DNA from: JADGQN01 sp035315185
Lineage (GTDB): Bacteria > Desulfobacterota > Syntrophorhabdia > Syntrophorhabdales > WCHB1-27
Assembly (NCBI GenBank): GCA_035315185.1
Contig: DATFYE010000002.1
Span: 1 to 64,000, forward strand
Length of the DNA: 64,000 nt
Direction: 5' to 3'
The position numbers and the translations under genes are program-made. Positions 1 to 7,774 of the stretch are shown piece by piece. Numbering within the stretch: position 1 is the stretch's first letter; each line of letters begins with the position of its first letter. The notes under the pieces were generated by a model. The model did no database searches and was not told where the DNA came from. It saw only the letters and a list, made by a program, of their open reading frames with translations.

Positions 1-556
1 CCCTCCTTGTTCCGCTGTCGGAGCCGACCGGTACCGCACAGGCGCCCGAATGCATAATGCCCTGCGACAGCGGGAGGCCCCCCGTGAACATGCTCAGAGA
101 CAGCCCCTGAAGCACCCGGTGCCCCGGCCGAATGCCGACCATCCAGAACCGCCTTGCGTGCAGCTCATTCATGATCTCAACATCGCTCTGGGTCAGCGCA
201 TAAAGGGTAGGAGTGCCCGTGGTGCCTGATGTCGAGCTCAGCCTTACGATCTTCTCCTGAGGGGCGCACGTAATCGTTCCCGGACCGAAGGGATGGCCTA
301 ATTCCTGAAGTGATTCCTCCTGCGTCCTTTTCTGCTCTTCCTTTCCCGTAGGGGGGATGAGGCGAAAGTCTTCGAAGCTCCTGACATCTTCGGGCTTCAT
401 GCCCGCCTCTTCGAATTTGCTGCGATAGAGGAGCGAATTATTGAAATTGTATGCGAGCTGCTTCTTCAGCCTTGCCAGCTGGAGGCGCTCCATTTCACCG
501 GACGACATCGTCTCTATCTCAGGGTTCCAATATTTATCCGAAATTTGCCGCGCCAT
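1..556 (-). CDS. Phenylacetate-CoA ligase-like protein, N-terminal part (runs off the window)
   Basis: The first 185 codons are present; the 3' end lies beyond position 1. The family (PaaK-like adenylate-forming enzymes) activates aryl or acyl acids to CoA thioesters with ATP. The N-terminus has the typical YWNPE and LQLARLKK stretches seen in PaaK, and the ATP-binding loop reads SSTSGTTGTP about 115 residues in. The ATG at 554-556 follows a GGAGGAAAGG ribosome-binding site. It lies 27 bp downstream of the GntR-type regulator on the same strand, so the two are probably co-transcribed. The true substrate (phenylacetate, benzoate-like or other) cannot be told from this fragment. Confidence 0.88.
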   Translation of the reverse strand, partial: MARQISDKYWNPEIETMSSGEMERLQLARLKKQLAYNFNNSLLYRSKFEEAGMKPEDVRSFEDFRLIPPTGKEEQKRTQEESLQELGHPFGPGTITCAPQEKIVRLSSTSGTTGTPTLYALTQSDVEIMNELHARRFWMVGIRPGHRVLQGLSLSMFTGGLPLSQGIMHSGACAVPVGSDSGTRR

Positions 557-583
557 CCTTTCCTCCTCGCGTTGATACTATCT

Positions 584-1378
584 CTACTTCATCTTTTTTC
601 CACGCCGCGCGCTCCTCTTTTGGGACGACGACCGCTTCGCTTTTTGAGCGTCGACACGTGAAGAGGCGCTTCGCAGCCGCAACTCCTTCGAGAGTGCAAT
701 ATTGGACGCCAGACGTTCTTCGCATAGTCGCAAATCTCTCAGTCGGAGAGCCTCGACAATGGCCGCATGGGAAGCATGCGCGACGTTTCGGGACGTAAAT
801 GGCTCAGATGAATTAAAGCCCATGTCCTCCATCAGCTTCATCAGCGACTGCAGCATCATCGTAAGAAGGTAATTGCCGGAAAGCTCCGCGAGGGCTACGT
901 GAAAGCGAGAGTTGTTCTCGAGCAGCCGTGACACACCCTCCGAGGCGTTCACAAATTCTTGGTTGATCTTTTCCAGTCTCTTTAGGTCCTTTTCCTTGGC
1001 CCTTTTCACCGCGAGCCTTATGGCAAAACATTCGATCGCCGTCCTCGCCTCAAGAAATTGCCGGATCTCGATCTTGCCGCTTCTTAAAAGGTCAATCGTG
1101 GAATGATAAAACGGCTTGTAGAGTTGATCGACGACGTAAGCGCCCGCCGTGCGGCCTCTCCGGATCTCGATGAATCCCGCGTGCTCAAGTGACCTGAGCG
1201 CCTCACGCACCGCCGACCTGCTGATGTTGACCTGCTCAGCGAGGTCCCGCTCCGGTGGGAGCTTCTGGCCGACGTCTATTCCTTTAGAAAAGAACAGATT
1301 CTTTATCTGAGAAACCACGAGCTCTGCGAGGTTCCCCTGTTTGACCGGCGTGAAAGGGCCGCGTGCAGGCTTCTCCAT
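584..1378 (-). CDS. GntR/FadR-family transcriptional regulator
   Basis: A protein of 264 residues with an N-terminal winged helix (about residues 13-80, with the PPERDLAEQ and SRSAVREALRSLE motifs of GntR proteins) and a C-terminal all-helical FCD ligand-binding domain (about 90-230). The tail is Lys/Arg/Ser rich. The ATG at 1376-1378 is chosen because an AGG lies about 8 bases upstream; an in-frame GTG five codons earlier (1391-1393) is possible. It is divergent from a hydrolase/oxidoreductase/acyl-CoA dehydrogenase cluster. FadR-type TGGTNNGACC operator-like sites sit just downstream of both promoters, one of them touching its own start codon, so it probably represses itself and both arms. 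The ligand is likely a CoA ester or organic acid from the pathway (inference). Confidence 0.9.
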   Translation of the reverse strand: MEKPARGPFTPVKQGNLAELVVSQIKNLFFSKGIDVGQKLPPERDLAEQVNISRSAVREALRSLEHAGFIEIRRGRTAGAYVVDQLYKPFYHSTIDLLRSGKIEIRQFLEARTAIECFAIRLAVKRAKEKDLKRLEKINQEFVNASEGVSRLLENNSRFHVALAELSGNYLLTMMLQSLMKLMEDMGFNSSEPFTSRNVAHASHAAIVEALRLRDLRLCEERLASNIALSKELRLRSASSRVDAQKAKRSSSQKRSARRGKKMK

Positions 1379-1379
1379 A

Positions 1380-1390
1380 TGGTCTGACCT
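1380..1390. promoter_or_regulatory. FadR-type operator, regulator side
   Basis: The 11-mer TGGTCTGACCT is an imperfect palindrome matching the TGGT-N3-ACCA core used by FadR-subfamily GntR proteins. It overlaps the start region of the regulator gene, about 10-20 bases past the predicted transcription start. The exact reverse complement occurs at 1508-1518. Confidence 0.6.
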
Positions 1391-1407
1391 CACACCTTTA
1401 TACGGAA

Positions 1408-1436
1408 TGATGACACTGCCTATGCGGACTTGTCAA
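1408..1436 (-). promoter_or_regulatory. Promoter of the regulator and ligase genes
   Basis: On the minus strand a perfect TTGACA (-35, 1431-1436) is followed after 17 bases by a weak -10 TCATCA (1408-1413). The predicted start is near 1401, just upstream of the operator at 1380-1390. Confidence 0.5.
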
Positions 1437-1461
1437 GAGAATAGATGCAAGGATTATTTTC

Positions 1462-1490
1462 TTGACAAGCATCTACCGCGATGGCATTAT
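1462..1490 (+). promoter_or_regulatory. Promoter of the hydrolase/oxidoreductase/dehydrogenase genes
   Basis: TTGACA (1462-1467), a 17-base spacer and CATTAT (1485-1490). Transcription should start near 1497, so the upstream in-frame ATG at 1481 cannot be the start codon of the hydrolase. Confidence 0.65.
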
Positions 1491-1507
1491 TGCACCGAGC
1501 GGGTTTG

Positions 1508-1518
1508 AGGTCAGACCA
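1508..1518. promoter_or_regulatory. FadR-type operator, hydrolase side
   Basis: AGGTCAGACCA is the exact reverse complement of the site at 1380-1390. It lies about 11-21 bases past the predicted plus-strand transcription start, mirroring the placement on the other arm. Confidence 0.6.
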
Positions 1519-1558
1519 TAAGCCCGATGTCCAAAGATGGCTGGGCGAGAGGAGTCAT

Positions 1559-2407
1559 ATGCCGACAGCTCATGTGAACGGCGTCCGGTTGTATTATGAG
1601 GTCACCGGCAGCGGTTTTCCACTCGTTTTTGTCCACGAGTTCGCGGGCGATTACCGAAGCTGGGAGCCACAGGTCCGCTTTTTTTCACGGCGTTATCGTG
1701 TTGTTGTTTATAACTGCCGGGGCTACCCGCCCTCGGATGTCCCTGCGACGCCGGAATCATATTCCGAGTCAATTCTCGTCGAGGACCTCTGCCAGCTTTT
1801 GACCTTTCTCGGGATACGCGAGGCACACGTTGTGGGGCTCTCGATGGGCGGCGGTGTCGCGCTCAACTTCGGTCTTGAGCATCCTGACAGGTGCGCGTCC
1901 CTCGTGATTGCAAGCGCCGGTTCGGGTTCCACGAACGTAGACCAGTTCAGACGGGACGGTATGGCTTTGGCCGAACGGCTCGAAAAAGGAGGGATAGCGG
2001 CTGTGGAGGAGCATTTTATGCTGTCGCCCGCAAGGATCACATTCAGGGAAAAAGATCCTCGCGGGTGGGAAGAGTCTCGAAGACAGTTTTCCGACCACTC
2101 CGCACTCGGTTCCGCGCTGACTTTCAGGAGGGTTCAACTCGAGAGGAAAACGATCTTTGAGCTCGAGGGAGGACTAAGACAGCTTCACACCCCTACGCTT
2201 CTGTTCATAGGTGACAGGGACGATGCATGTCTCGAACCGGCCATTTTCATGAGGCGCTGCATCCCCGGAGCCGGGCTCATGGTTCTGCCTTGGAGCGGAC
2301 ATGCGGTCAACCTGGAAGAACCCGATACCTTCAACCGCATTGTCCTTGAGTTTCTTACCGCATCGCAGGACATCGGCAGGACATCAAAAAGAAAAGAGCA
2401 AGCGTGA
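1559..2407 (+). CDS. Alpha/beta-fold hydrolase
   Basis: A 282-residue cytoplasmic alpha/beta hydrolase. The nucleophile elbow is GLSMGGG (Ser near residue 100), the acid is probably in GDRDD, and the catalytic His in SGHAVNLEEP near the C-terminus; an oxyanion HEFAGDYRSW-type loop follows strand 3. Ester, thioester and C-C hydrolases share this fold, so the substrate is open. In this context it could act on a ring-cleavage product or a CoA thioester. The start at 1559 is chosen for the GAGAGGAG ribosome-binding site at 1548-1554; an earlier in-frame ATG overlaps the promoter. It is the first gene of a rightward operon. Confidence 0.88.
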   Translation: MPTAHVNGVRLYYEVTGSGFPLVFVHEFAGDYRSWEPQVRFFSRRYRVVVYNCRGYPPSDVPATPESYSESILVEDLCQLLTFLGIREAHVVGLSMGGGVALNFGLEHPDRCASLVIASAGSGSTNVDQFRRDGMALAERLEKGGIAAVEEHFMLSPARITFREKDPRGWEESRRQFSDHSALGSALTFRRVQLERKTIFELEGGLRQLHTPTLLFIGDRDDACLEPAIFMRRCIPGAGLMVLPWSGHAVNLEEPDTFNRIVLEFLTASQDIGRTSKRKEQA

Positions 2408-2441
2408 CCCGTAAGGATCATTTTTCGATCTTCTTTCCGGG

Positions 2442-2457
2442 CACCCGCTTGCGGGTG
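2442..2457. repeat. Short palindromic module between hydrolase and oxidoreductase genes
   Basis: CACCCGCTTGCGGGTG can fold into a 7-bp stem. The 14-mer inside it is the reverse complement of a module that occurs at 24800-24813, 35196-35209 and 55190-55203, the last two inside the larger dispersed repeat. Confidence 0.6.
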
Positions 2458-2482
2458 TTCCATTAATCAAAGGAGGAACTAC

Positions 2483-4399
2483 ATGGCTCTTTTTCGGAAT
2501 CTTTTCGAGCCAGGGACCATAGGTAAGATGCAGCTGAAGAATCGGGTGATCTATCCCCCGATGGCCACGCACCTGGCGACCGATGAGGGGGACGTGACGG
2601 ACCTCCTCATCGATTACTATGTCGCCAGGGCAAAAGGAGGGGTGGGCCTCATTGTTGTGGAAGGCTCCTTCCCGAATCCCGTCGGCCATGCTCGGCGAAT
2701 CGCCCTCGACGGCGCCAACCGTTTACCAGGTCTCCAACGGTTCGTTGAGGCGGTACATGAAGGAGGGGCAAAAATCGTTATCGAGATCAACACACACATG
2801 GGCAGGCAAGACAAGTTCCCTCTGTCCCCTTCCGATGTCCCACACCCCATAACCGGCCGTCGGGGGAGGCCCATTACCCGTGATGACATAAGCAGCATGA
2901 AGACCGAATACGGCAATGCTGCGAGGATTGCGAAAGAAGCCGGGTTTGACGGCATTATGATACACGGGGCCACCGGCTATCTTGTTGCGGAGTTCTTGTC
3001 CCCCCTTGTCAACAAGAGGACGGACGAGTATGGCGGCGATGTCAGAGGCAGAGCGCGATTCGGGGTTGAGCTGGTGGGGGCGGCGCGAGAGCACGTTGGC
3101 CCCGACTATCCTGTCATCTTCAGGCTCATGTCTCACGACAGGGTCGAAGGCGGCGTGTCTACCGCCGATGCGATAGCCTTTACCCGGATCTTTCAGGAAA
3201 ATGGCGTGGACGCTGTCGACCTGGTAACCGGCAGCGCAGTGTCCCATGAATGGACGGCTCCCCCTTATTATCTACCCGCAGGCTGCAACACCGACGTCTC
3301 CGAGGCCGTCAAGCGAAATGTGCACATACCGGTCTGCGTCGCTGGAAAAATTAATGACCCGTATTTGGCCGACCGCATCCTGAAAGAGGGGAAGGCCGAT
3401 TTCGTCGATATCGGCCGCAGTCTGCTTGCAGATCCGGACTTCCTGAAGAAAGCAGAGGAAGGCCGCACGGATGACATCAGGAGATGCATCGCGTGCGACA
3501 GATGCGGCTTTGCTATAGTGGCGTCACTCGATCCCTTCTTCTGCTCGGTTAACCCGGCTGTCGGAAGAGAGAGGGAGTTCGAGTTGAAGCTGAAGCCAAC
3601 GGGGAAGAAAAGGAAAGTCCTCGTCGTGGGGGGCGGACCGGCTGGAATGGAGGCCGCTCTGACTGCAGATGCGAGAGGGCACAAAGTGACGCTGTGGGAA
3701 AGAGGCGAGAAGCTCGGCGGTGCTCTCAATTTTGCTGTCATGCCTTGTAAGGAGGACGTAAGAGCTTTTGCCGATTATTTAAAAAGACAGCTGCAGGCCT
3801 CGGAAGTAACGGTCAGTCTCGGCACAGAAGCCACACCCGAATCTGTCGGGAGATTCGATCCGGAGACAGTGATTGTCGCTACCGGTGCGAAGCCCTTCGT
3901 CGTGGATATACCCGGGATAGACGGTCCCAATGTGGTCGGCTTTGCAGAGGCCTTTGAGGGATCTTCAAGCCCGGGTAATAAGACCCTTGTGTGGGGTGCG
4001 GGCTTCGTGGGATGCGAGATTGCTGCATTTCTGGCAGAAAAAGGGGAGAGTGTCACTCTTCTCTTTCCTGAGCCGCAGCCAGCGCCTGAAGTAAACAATC
4101 CGGACATCAGAAAATATCTGCTGAAAGAACTCGAAGAGAACAGGGTCGAAATTGTATCAGGCGTCAAGGAGTTCAAGAGAATTACGCCAAAAGGCATCGT
4201 CCTGACAGACAAAACGGGGGTGGAGCGAACCGTCGAGGCCGAAAAGGTAGTGCTGGCCACGGGGCTGAGGCCAGAGAAGGGTCTTGCGCACGCCCTGAGA
4301 AAGTCAGTACCGGAGCTTTACGAGGCCGGTGATTGCGTGTCCCCCCGTCAGATCATGGAGGCCGTTCACGAAGGGGCCGAGGCGGCCCTCCAAATTTAA
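2483..4399 (+). CDS. NADH:flavin oxidoreductase, 2,4-dienoyl-CoA reductase type (old yellow enzyme family)
   Basis: A 638-residue, three-part enzyme. The N-terminal TIM barrel (about 1-340) binds FMN and begins with the usual LFEPGTIGKMQLKNR. A Cys cluster (CIACDRC with a further Cys in FFCSVNP) should hold one [4Fe-4S]. A C-terminal FAD/NAD(P)-binding domain starts with VLVVGGGPAGMEAA. Family members reduce dienoyl-CoA or enoate double bonds, or work on cyclic enones, trimethylamine or bile acids. Next to an acyl-CoA dehydrogenase it probably handles an unsaturated CoA ester. The ATG follows AAAGGAGGAAC. The stop is 20 bases before the dehydrogenase start, so the two are co-transcribed. Confidence 0.9.
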   Translation: MALFRNLFEPGTIGKMQLKNRVIYPPMATHLATDEGDVTDLLIDYYVARAKGGVGLIVVEGSFPNPVGHARRIALDGANRLPGLQRFVEAVHEGGAKIVIEINTHMGRQDKFPLSPSDVPHPITGRRGRPITRDDISSMKTEYGNAARIAKEAGFDGIMIHGATGYLVAEFLSPLVNKRTDEYGGDVRGRARFGVELVGAAREHVGPDYPVIFRLMSHDRVEGGVSTADAIAFTRIFQENGVDAVDLVTGSAVSHEWTAPPYYLPAGCNTDVSEAVKRNVHIPVCVAGKINDPYLADRILKEGKADFVDIGRSLLADPDFLKKAEEGRTDDIRRCIACDRCGFAIVASLDPFFCSVNPAVGREREFELKLKPTGKKRKVLVVGGGPAGMEAALTADARGHKVTLWERGEKLGGALNFAVMPCKEDVRAFADYLKRQLQASEVTVSLGTEATPESVGRFDPETVIVATGAKPFVVDIPGIDGPNVVGFAEAFEGSSSPGNKTLVWGAGFVGCEIAAFLAEKGESVTLLFPEPQPAPEVNNPDIRKYLLKELEENRVEIVSGVKEFKRITPKGIVLTDKTGVERTVEAEKVVLATGLRPEKGLAHALRKSVPELYEAGDCVSPRQIMEAVHEGAEAALQI

Positions 4400-4419
4400 C
4401 GAGTAGGCGAGGTGGAGCC

Positions 4420-5568
4420 GTGGACATCACGTTAACAGAAGAGCAGGAGTTTTTCAGGAAGACGCTCGCAGATGCGGTTGACCGATTGATTCTCCCGAAG
4501 GCGGGGGAGCTCGACGAGGCCACAGAGTTTCCGTGGGACCTTTGGAAAGAGTTCGGATCGCTCGGCTACCTTGGCATGCGTTATCCGGAGGACATCGGCG
4601 GTATGAACGCCGACTCGCTGATGTTCATGATCGCTGGTGAGGAGATCACACGAGGCTCTGTCGGCTTTGCGATGAGCTGCACACAGAACATGCTCATGGG
4701 CACTGAGTTCGTGTACAGGTTCGGCAGCGACGCCATAAAGGAGCGCTGTCTTTATCCGGCGATGAGAGCCGAAAAGGTCGCCACCATCTGCTTCACGGAA
4801 GACCAGTCCGGTTCTGACCTTGCCGCAACGAAGACGAGGGCGGTCAAAGACGGGAAGGGATGGAGGATCAATGGAACGAAGATGTGGATCACGAACGGTC
4901 CGGTATGCGATTTCTGCACCGTTCTTGCGACGACCGACCCGACGAAGGGTTTTAAGGCCCTCAACTTCTTTCTGGTTGAAAAGGGTACGCCGGGATTTTC
5001 GCCCGGCCAGATTTTGCATAAGCTGGGATGCGGAAGCTCGATAACCGGCGAGGTCGTGTTTGACAACGTGTGGGTGCCGGATGAGAACCTGCTTGGCGAG
5101 GAGGTGAACAAGGGCGCGACCTATCTCCAGTCGGTCCTCTCGGAGGTGAGAACGCTGACCGCGGCCCAGGCGATCGGCATCGCAAGGGGCGCATACGCGG
5201 AGGCCCTCGAATTTGCCCGAAAGAGGGTAGCATTTGGTCAGCCGATCGGTAATTTTCAACTCGTCAGGGAGAAGCTGGCAAGAATGGATATGCTTATTAC
5301 CGCCTCTCGGCTCATGGTCTACAACTGTGTATCCCTCATGGAGAGGGGCCTCGATGCCCGCATAAAGGCCGCGGAGACGAAGATATTCGCAGCCGAGTCG
5401 TGCTTGCAGGTCGCCGACGAGCTGATGAGGATTTACGGAGCGAACGCATACGCTCGCGAATACTCGCCGCAACGTTACTTGCGGGATGCCTATTTTCTTC
5501 TGTACGGAGGAGGCACCCACGAAATCCTCAAAGACTTTATCGGAAAATCCCTTGTAGGAAAGGTTTGA
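4420..5568 (+). CDS. Acyl-CoA dehydrogenase, catalytic Glu position changed
   Basis: A 382-residue flavoprotein of normal acyl-CoA dehydrogenase length. FAD-contact motifs are visible (CFTEDQSGSD, MWITNG), as is the RKRVAFGQPIGNFQ stretch. The start is GTG at 4420 after AGGCGAGGTGGAG. The substrate should be an acyl-CoA from the same operon. One oddity: in medium- and short-chain enzymes the catalytic base is the Glu of YEGT near the C-terminus; here the aligned stretch is YGGGTHE, with Gly in that place. The alternative Glu used by isovaleryl- and long-chain enzymes also appears shifted (SEVRTLTAA). The base may therefore be a different residue, or the enzyme may do something other than simple alpha,beta-dehydrogenation. 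Confidence 0.9.
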   Translation: MDITLTEEQEFFRKTLADAVDRLILPKAGELDEATEFPWDLWKEFGSLGYLGMRYPEDIGGMNADSLMFMIAGEEITRGSVGFAMSCTQNMLMGTEFVYRFGSDAIKERCLYPAMRAEKVATICFTEDQSGSDLAATKTRAVKDGKGWRINGTKMWITNGPVCDFCTVLATTDPTKGFKALNFFLVEKGTPGFSPGQILHKLGCGSSITGEVVFDNVWVPDENLLGEEVNKGATYLQSVLSEVRTLTAAQAIGIARGAYAEALEFARKRVAFGQPIGNFQLVREKLARMDMLITASRLMVYNCVSLMERGLDARIKAAETKIFAAESCLQVADELMRIYGANAYAREYSPQRYLRDAYFLLYGGGTHEILKDFIGKSLVGKV

Positions 5569-5689
5569 AAATTACCGAAGACATTAAAGACATGCAAGAC
5601 ATGAACGTACAATGAAAAAGAGAGTGTCGATTCTTCAGTTCTCTGTTTCGATTTCTCATTCCGCAATTCTAAATTCTAGTGTACTGTTG

Positions 5690-6916
5690 TTACTTTCCCG
5701 GCATCACCGTATAACCCTGGGGCGGTTGGTGTACCTGAGGGATCACGTCAAGCACGACGTTTTTGATAACACCGTCTTTTTTCTGTACCTGGCGGATTAT
5801 GATATCCCGCACAACATTGCCATTCTCGTCCAGACTCACGGCGCTGCTTACCACACCCTTGAACTCGGTGGTATGCATCGCCTTTAGAAAAGCGTCTGTG
5901 TCTTCCGCTTTGCCCTGAATTGACTCAAGAGCCTTACAGACGAATTTCATGCCTTCATATCCTGTGGCAACATCGAGATTCATCAGCTTCTTTTTCCCGT
6001 ATTTGGCATAAAACCGGTCAGTGAGACTTTTGTTCTCCGGCGATTTGAAATCGAGGCAGTAATAAGCCCCGCTGTGTATGCCTATCATCTTGTCCTTAAA
6101 GATGGGCAAGGTGAAGTAATCTTCGGTAAAGGTCCAGTGGGTGGTCAGTTTTACCTTTTTATCGAGCCCCAGCTCGAAGTACTGGCTTATGAATCTGTTG
6201 GTGGAGATGTCGCCGGGGATGAAGGGGAAAACGGCCTCAACATCCGGCTGGAGACGGGCAAAGTACGGAGCCATGTCCATCTCTCCAACGGACCAGAGAA
6301 TAGTCTGGACTATCTTACCGCCGGCCTTTTCAAATCCCTGTTGGAATGCCCAGAGCTTTCCGGTGCTGCCCGCATAGTCGGGTCCCATGATGGCCATCTT
6401 CTTGTAACCGAGCTTTTCGTACGCATACCGTCCCAAAGGTAATTCCATCTGACCGTCGGCATAGCTGGTCCTGAAGACGTATTTGCTTGGAGGCAGATTC
6501 ACCCGTTCAGCGCCGCCCAGGCCAATGACTGTCATCGGCACCTTGGCCTTTTCAGCATCCGCTCGCCCCGCAATAGCAGCTGTGCTCATGGTTACGTATA
6601 AGAGTAAATGTGCCTTGTCCATCTCGATAAGCTTCCGGGTTACCTCCATAGAAATCTTCGTGTCGGACTTATTGTCATATTCAATGACCTTAATCGGGCG
6701 TCCGGCCACCTTGTAACCGATTTCCTGTAAATAAAGGTCGTAACCCTGCTTGGTATTCATCGCGGTCTCACTCAACACGCCGCTGAATTCAATATTGATG
6801 CCGACCTTTATCGGTTCTTTTCCGACCTGTGCGTACGCATTCACGAGAGGGGCCGCCAGGAATAAGACGACAGCAGACATACTCACTATAACCCTTGAAA
6901 GTGGTCTAATTCCCAT
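5690..6916 (-). CDS. ABC transporter substrate-binding protein, LivK/branched-chain type
   Basis: A 408-residue periplasmic-binding protein (Peripla_BP_6 type). An N-terminal signal peptide (Ala/Val-rich, probably cleaved after AYAQ near residue 30) is followed by the two-lobed domain starting with EPIKVGINIEFSG. Such proteins bind amino acids, amides or aromatic acids. No permease or ATPase gene lies within the window near it, so it is an orphan binding protein. The ATG is preceded by AAAGGAGGTTAGGAG. It is transcribed convergently with the acyl-CoA dehydrogenase operon. Confidence 0.9.
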   Translation of the reverse strand: MGIRPLSRVIVSMSAVVLFLAAPLVNAYAQVGKEPIKVGINIEFSGVLSETAMNTKQGYDLYLQEIGYKVAGRPIKVIEYDNKSDTKISMEVTRKLIEMDKAHLLLYVTMSTAAIAGRADAEKAKVPMTVIGLGGAERVNLPPSKYVFRTSYADGQMELPLGRYAYEKLGYKKMAIMGPDYAGSTGKLWAFQQGFEKAGGKIVQTILWSVGEMDMAPYFARLQPDVEAVFPFIPGDISTNRFISQYFELGLDKKVKLTTHWTFTEDYFTLPIFKDKMIGIHSGAYYCLDFKSPENKSLTDRFYAKYGKKKLMNLDVATGYEGMKFVCKALESIQGKAEDTDAFLKAMHTTEFKGVVSSAVSLDENGNVVRDIIIRQVQKKDGVIKNVVLDVIPQVHQPPQGYTVMPGK

Positions 6917-6975
6917 CTCCTAACCTCCTTTTCTTATCGGTACCACAGCAAGATAGAATCTTTATTACCCTATGC

Positions 6976-7005
6976 TCTATAGTACTTCACGTCTCTTAAT
7001 GTCAA
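6976..7005 (-). promoter_or_regulatory. Sigma-70 promoter of the binding-protein gene
   Basis: The minus strand has TTGACA (7000-7005), an 18-base spacer and TATAGA (6976-6981). It lies about 60 bases upstream of the start codon. Confidence 0.65.
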
Positions 7006-7246
7006 GTAAAAACTGTGCCATGTTCAGTACGAGACGCGTGAATTTATATGCAAACATATATTAAGTATATTGTCACCAATAACAACGTCAGGACTCGTGG
7101 AAGAACTTCTTTCGGTATCGCCGTCTTCGCAGATGGGGCTGTGGTTGTCCACCGATCGCTTCCTACTATGATAACCTTGTGCCGCGGGCGTGCACTGGAA
7201 TCCTGGGGTCAAGCACTTGGCGGTTTGGGCCGATAAAGAGGATGGT

Positions 7247-7762
7247 ATGGAAAAGCTGCGCATCGTCAGGCGGAAAAGACCCGTAGCTGAGAGCAAAATT
7301 GATAGCGCTCGGACCGTAGACCAATACGTGGTGGATGGGCGGAGACATGAAGAGATCAGGGCATCGAATAGGGTCGCCATGGCAGGGGAGTATCCCTTGC
7401 GTGGCGATGTCTCGGCACCCGACGATCAGAAGCTTTCCATAGAGCTGACCCTCGCACAGTCGGAGGTCGTGAAGTCTCATGCCTATTTTAAGCTTCTGCT
7501 GGGTGATGAAGTAGACGGATCGAGCGTGGGTGTGCAAAGGTCGGAGGGCGGGAAAATCGTGTTCAATTTCTATTTCAAGCGGGTCTGCATGATGAAGATG
7601 CTCACTGGCTCGGATGTGTGTGACATGCTGCAGGTAAGCAGAACGTTCTTGGCCAAACTGGTCAGGGGCGGCAAACTGAGGAGCCACAAGATCGGCAGGC
7701 TGAGGCGGTTCTCGCTGGAGGATGTTCTTGCTCATCTTAGCGAGAGCGCGGCAGTTTGGTGA
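7247..7762 (+). CDS. Excisionase-like helix-turn-helix DNA-binding protein
   Basis: A 171-residue protein. The C-terminal 50 residues form a MerR/excisionase-type winged helix: LTGSDVCDMLQVSRTFLAKL, then the GRLRRFSLEDVLAHL wing and helix. The N-terminal 110 residues are Lys/Arg rich at first and then resemble a small alpha/beta region that I do not recognise. The start at 7247 has AAGAGGA upstream; an in-frame GTG at 7190 has none. It ends 12 bp before the ATPase gene and the two probably form an operon. Excisionase-like folds here often mean transcriptional or recombination control; no integrase is present. Confidence 0.75.
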   Translation: MEKLRIVRRKRPVAESKIDSARTVDQYVVDGRRHEEIRASNRVAMAGEYPLRGDVSAPDDQKLSIELTLAQSEVVKSHAYFKLLLGDEVDGSSVGVQRSEGGKIVFNFYFKRVCMMKMLTGSDVCDMLQVSRTFLAKLVRGGKLRSHKIGRLRRFSLEDVLAHLSESAAVW

Positions 7763-7774
7763 AAGGAGAAGGCC

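Noticed and set aside
4432..5520. Long leftward open frame (362 codons) opposite the acyl-CoA dehydrogenase gene
   Set aside because: It lies fully antisense to a clear family member and its Arg/His/Leu-rich translation has no recognisable motif.
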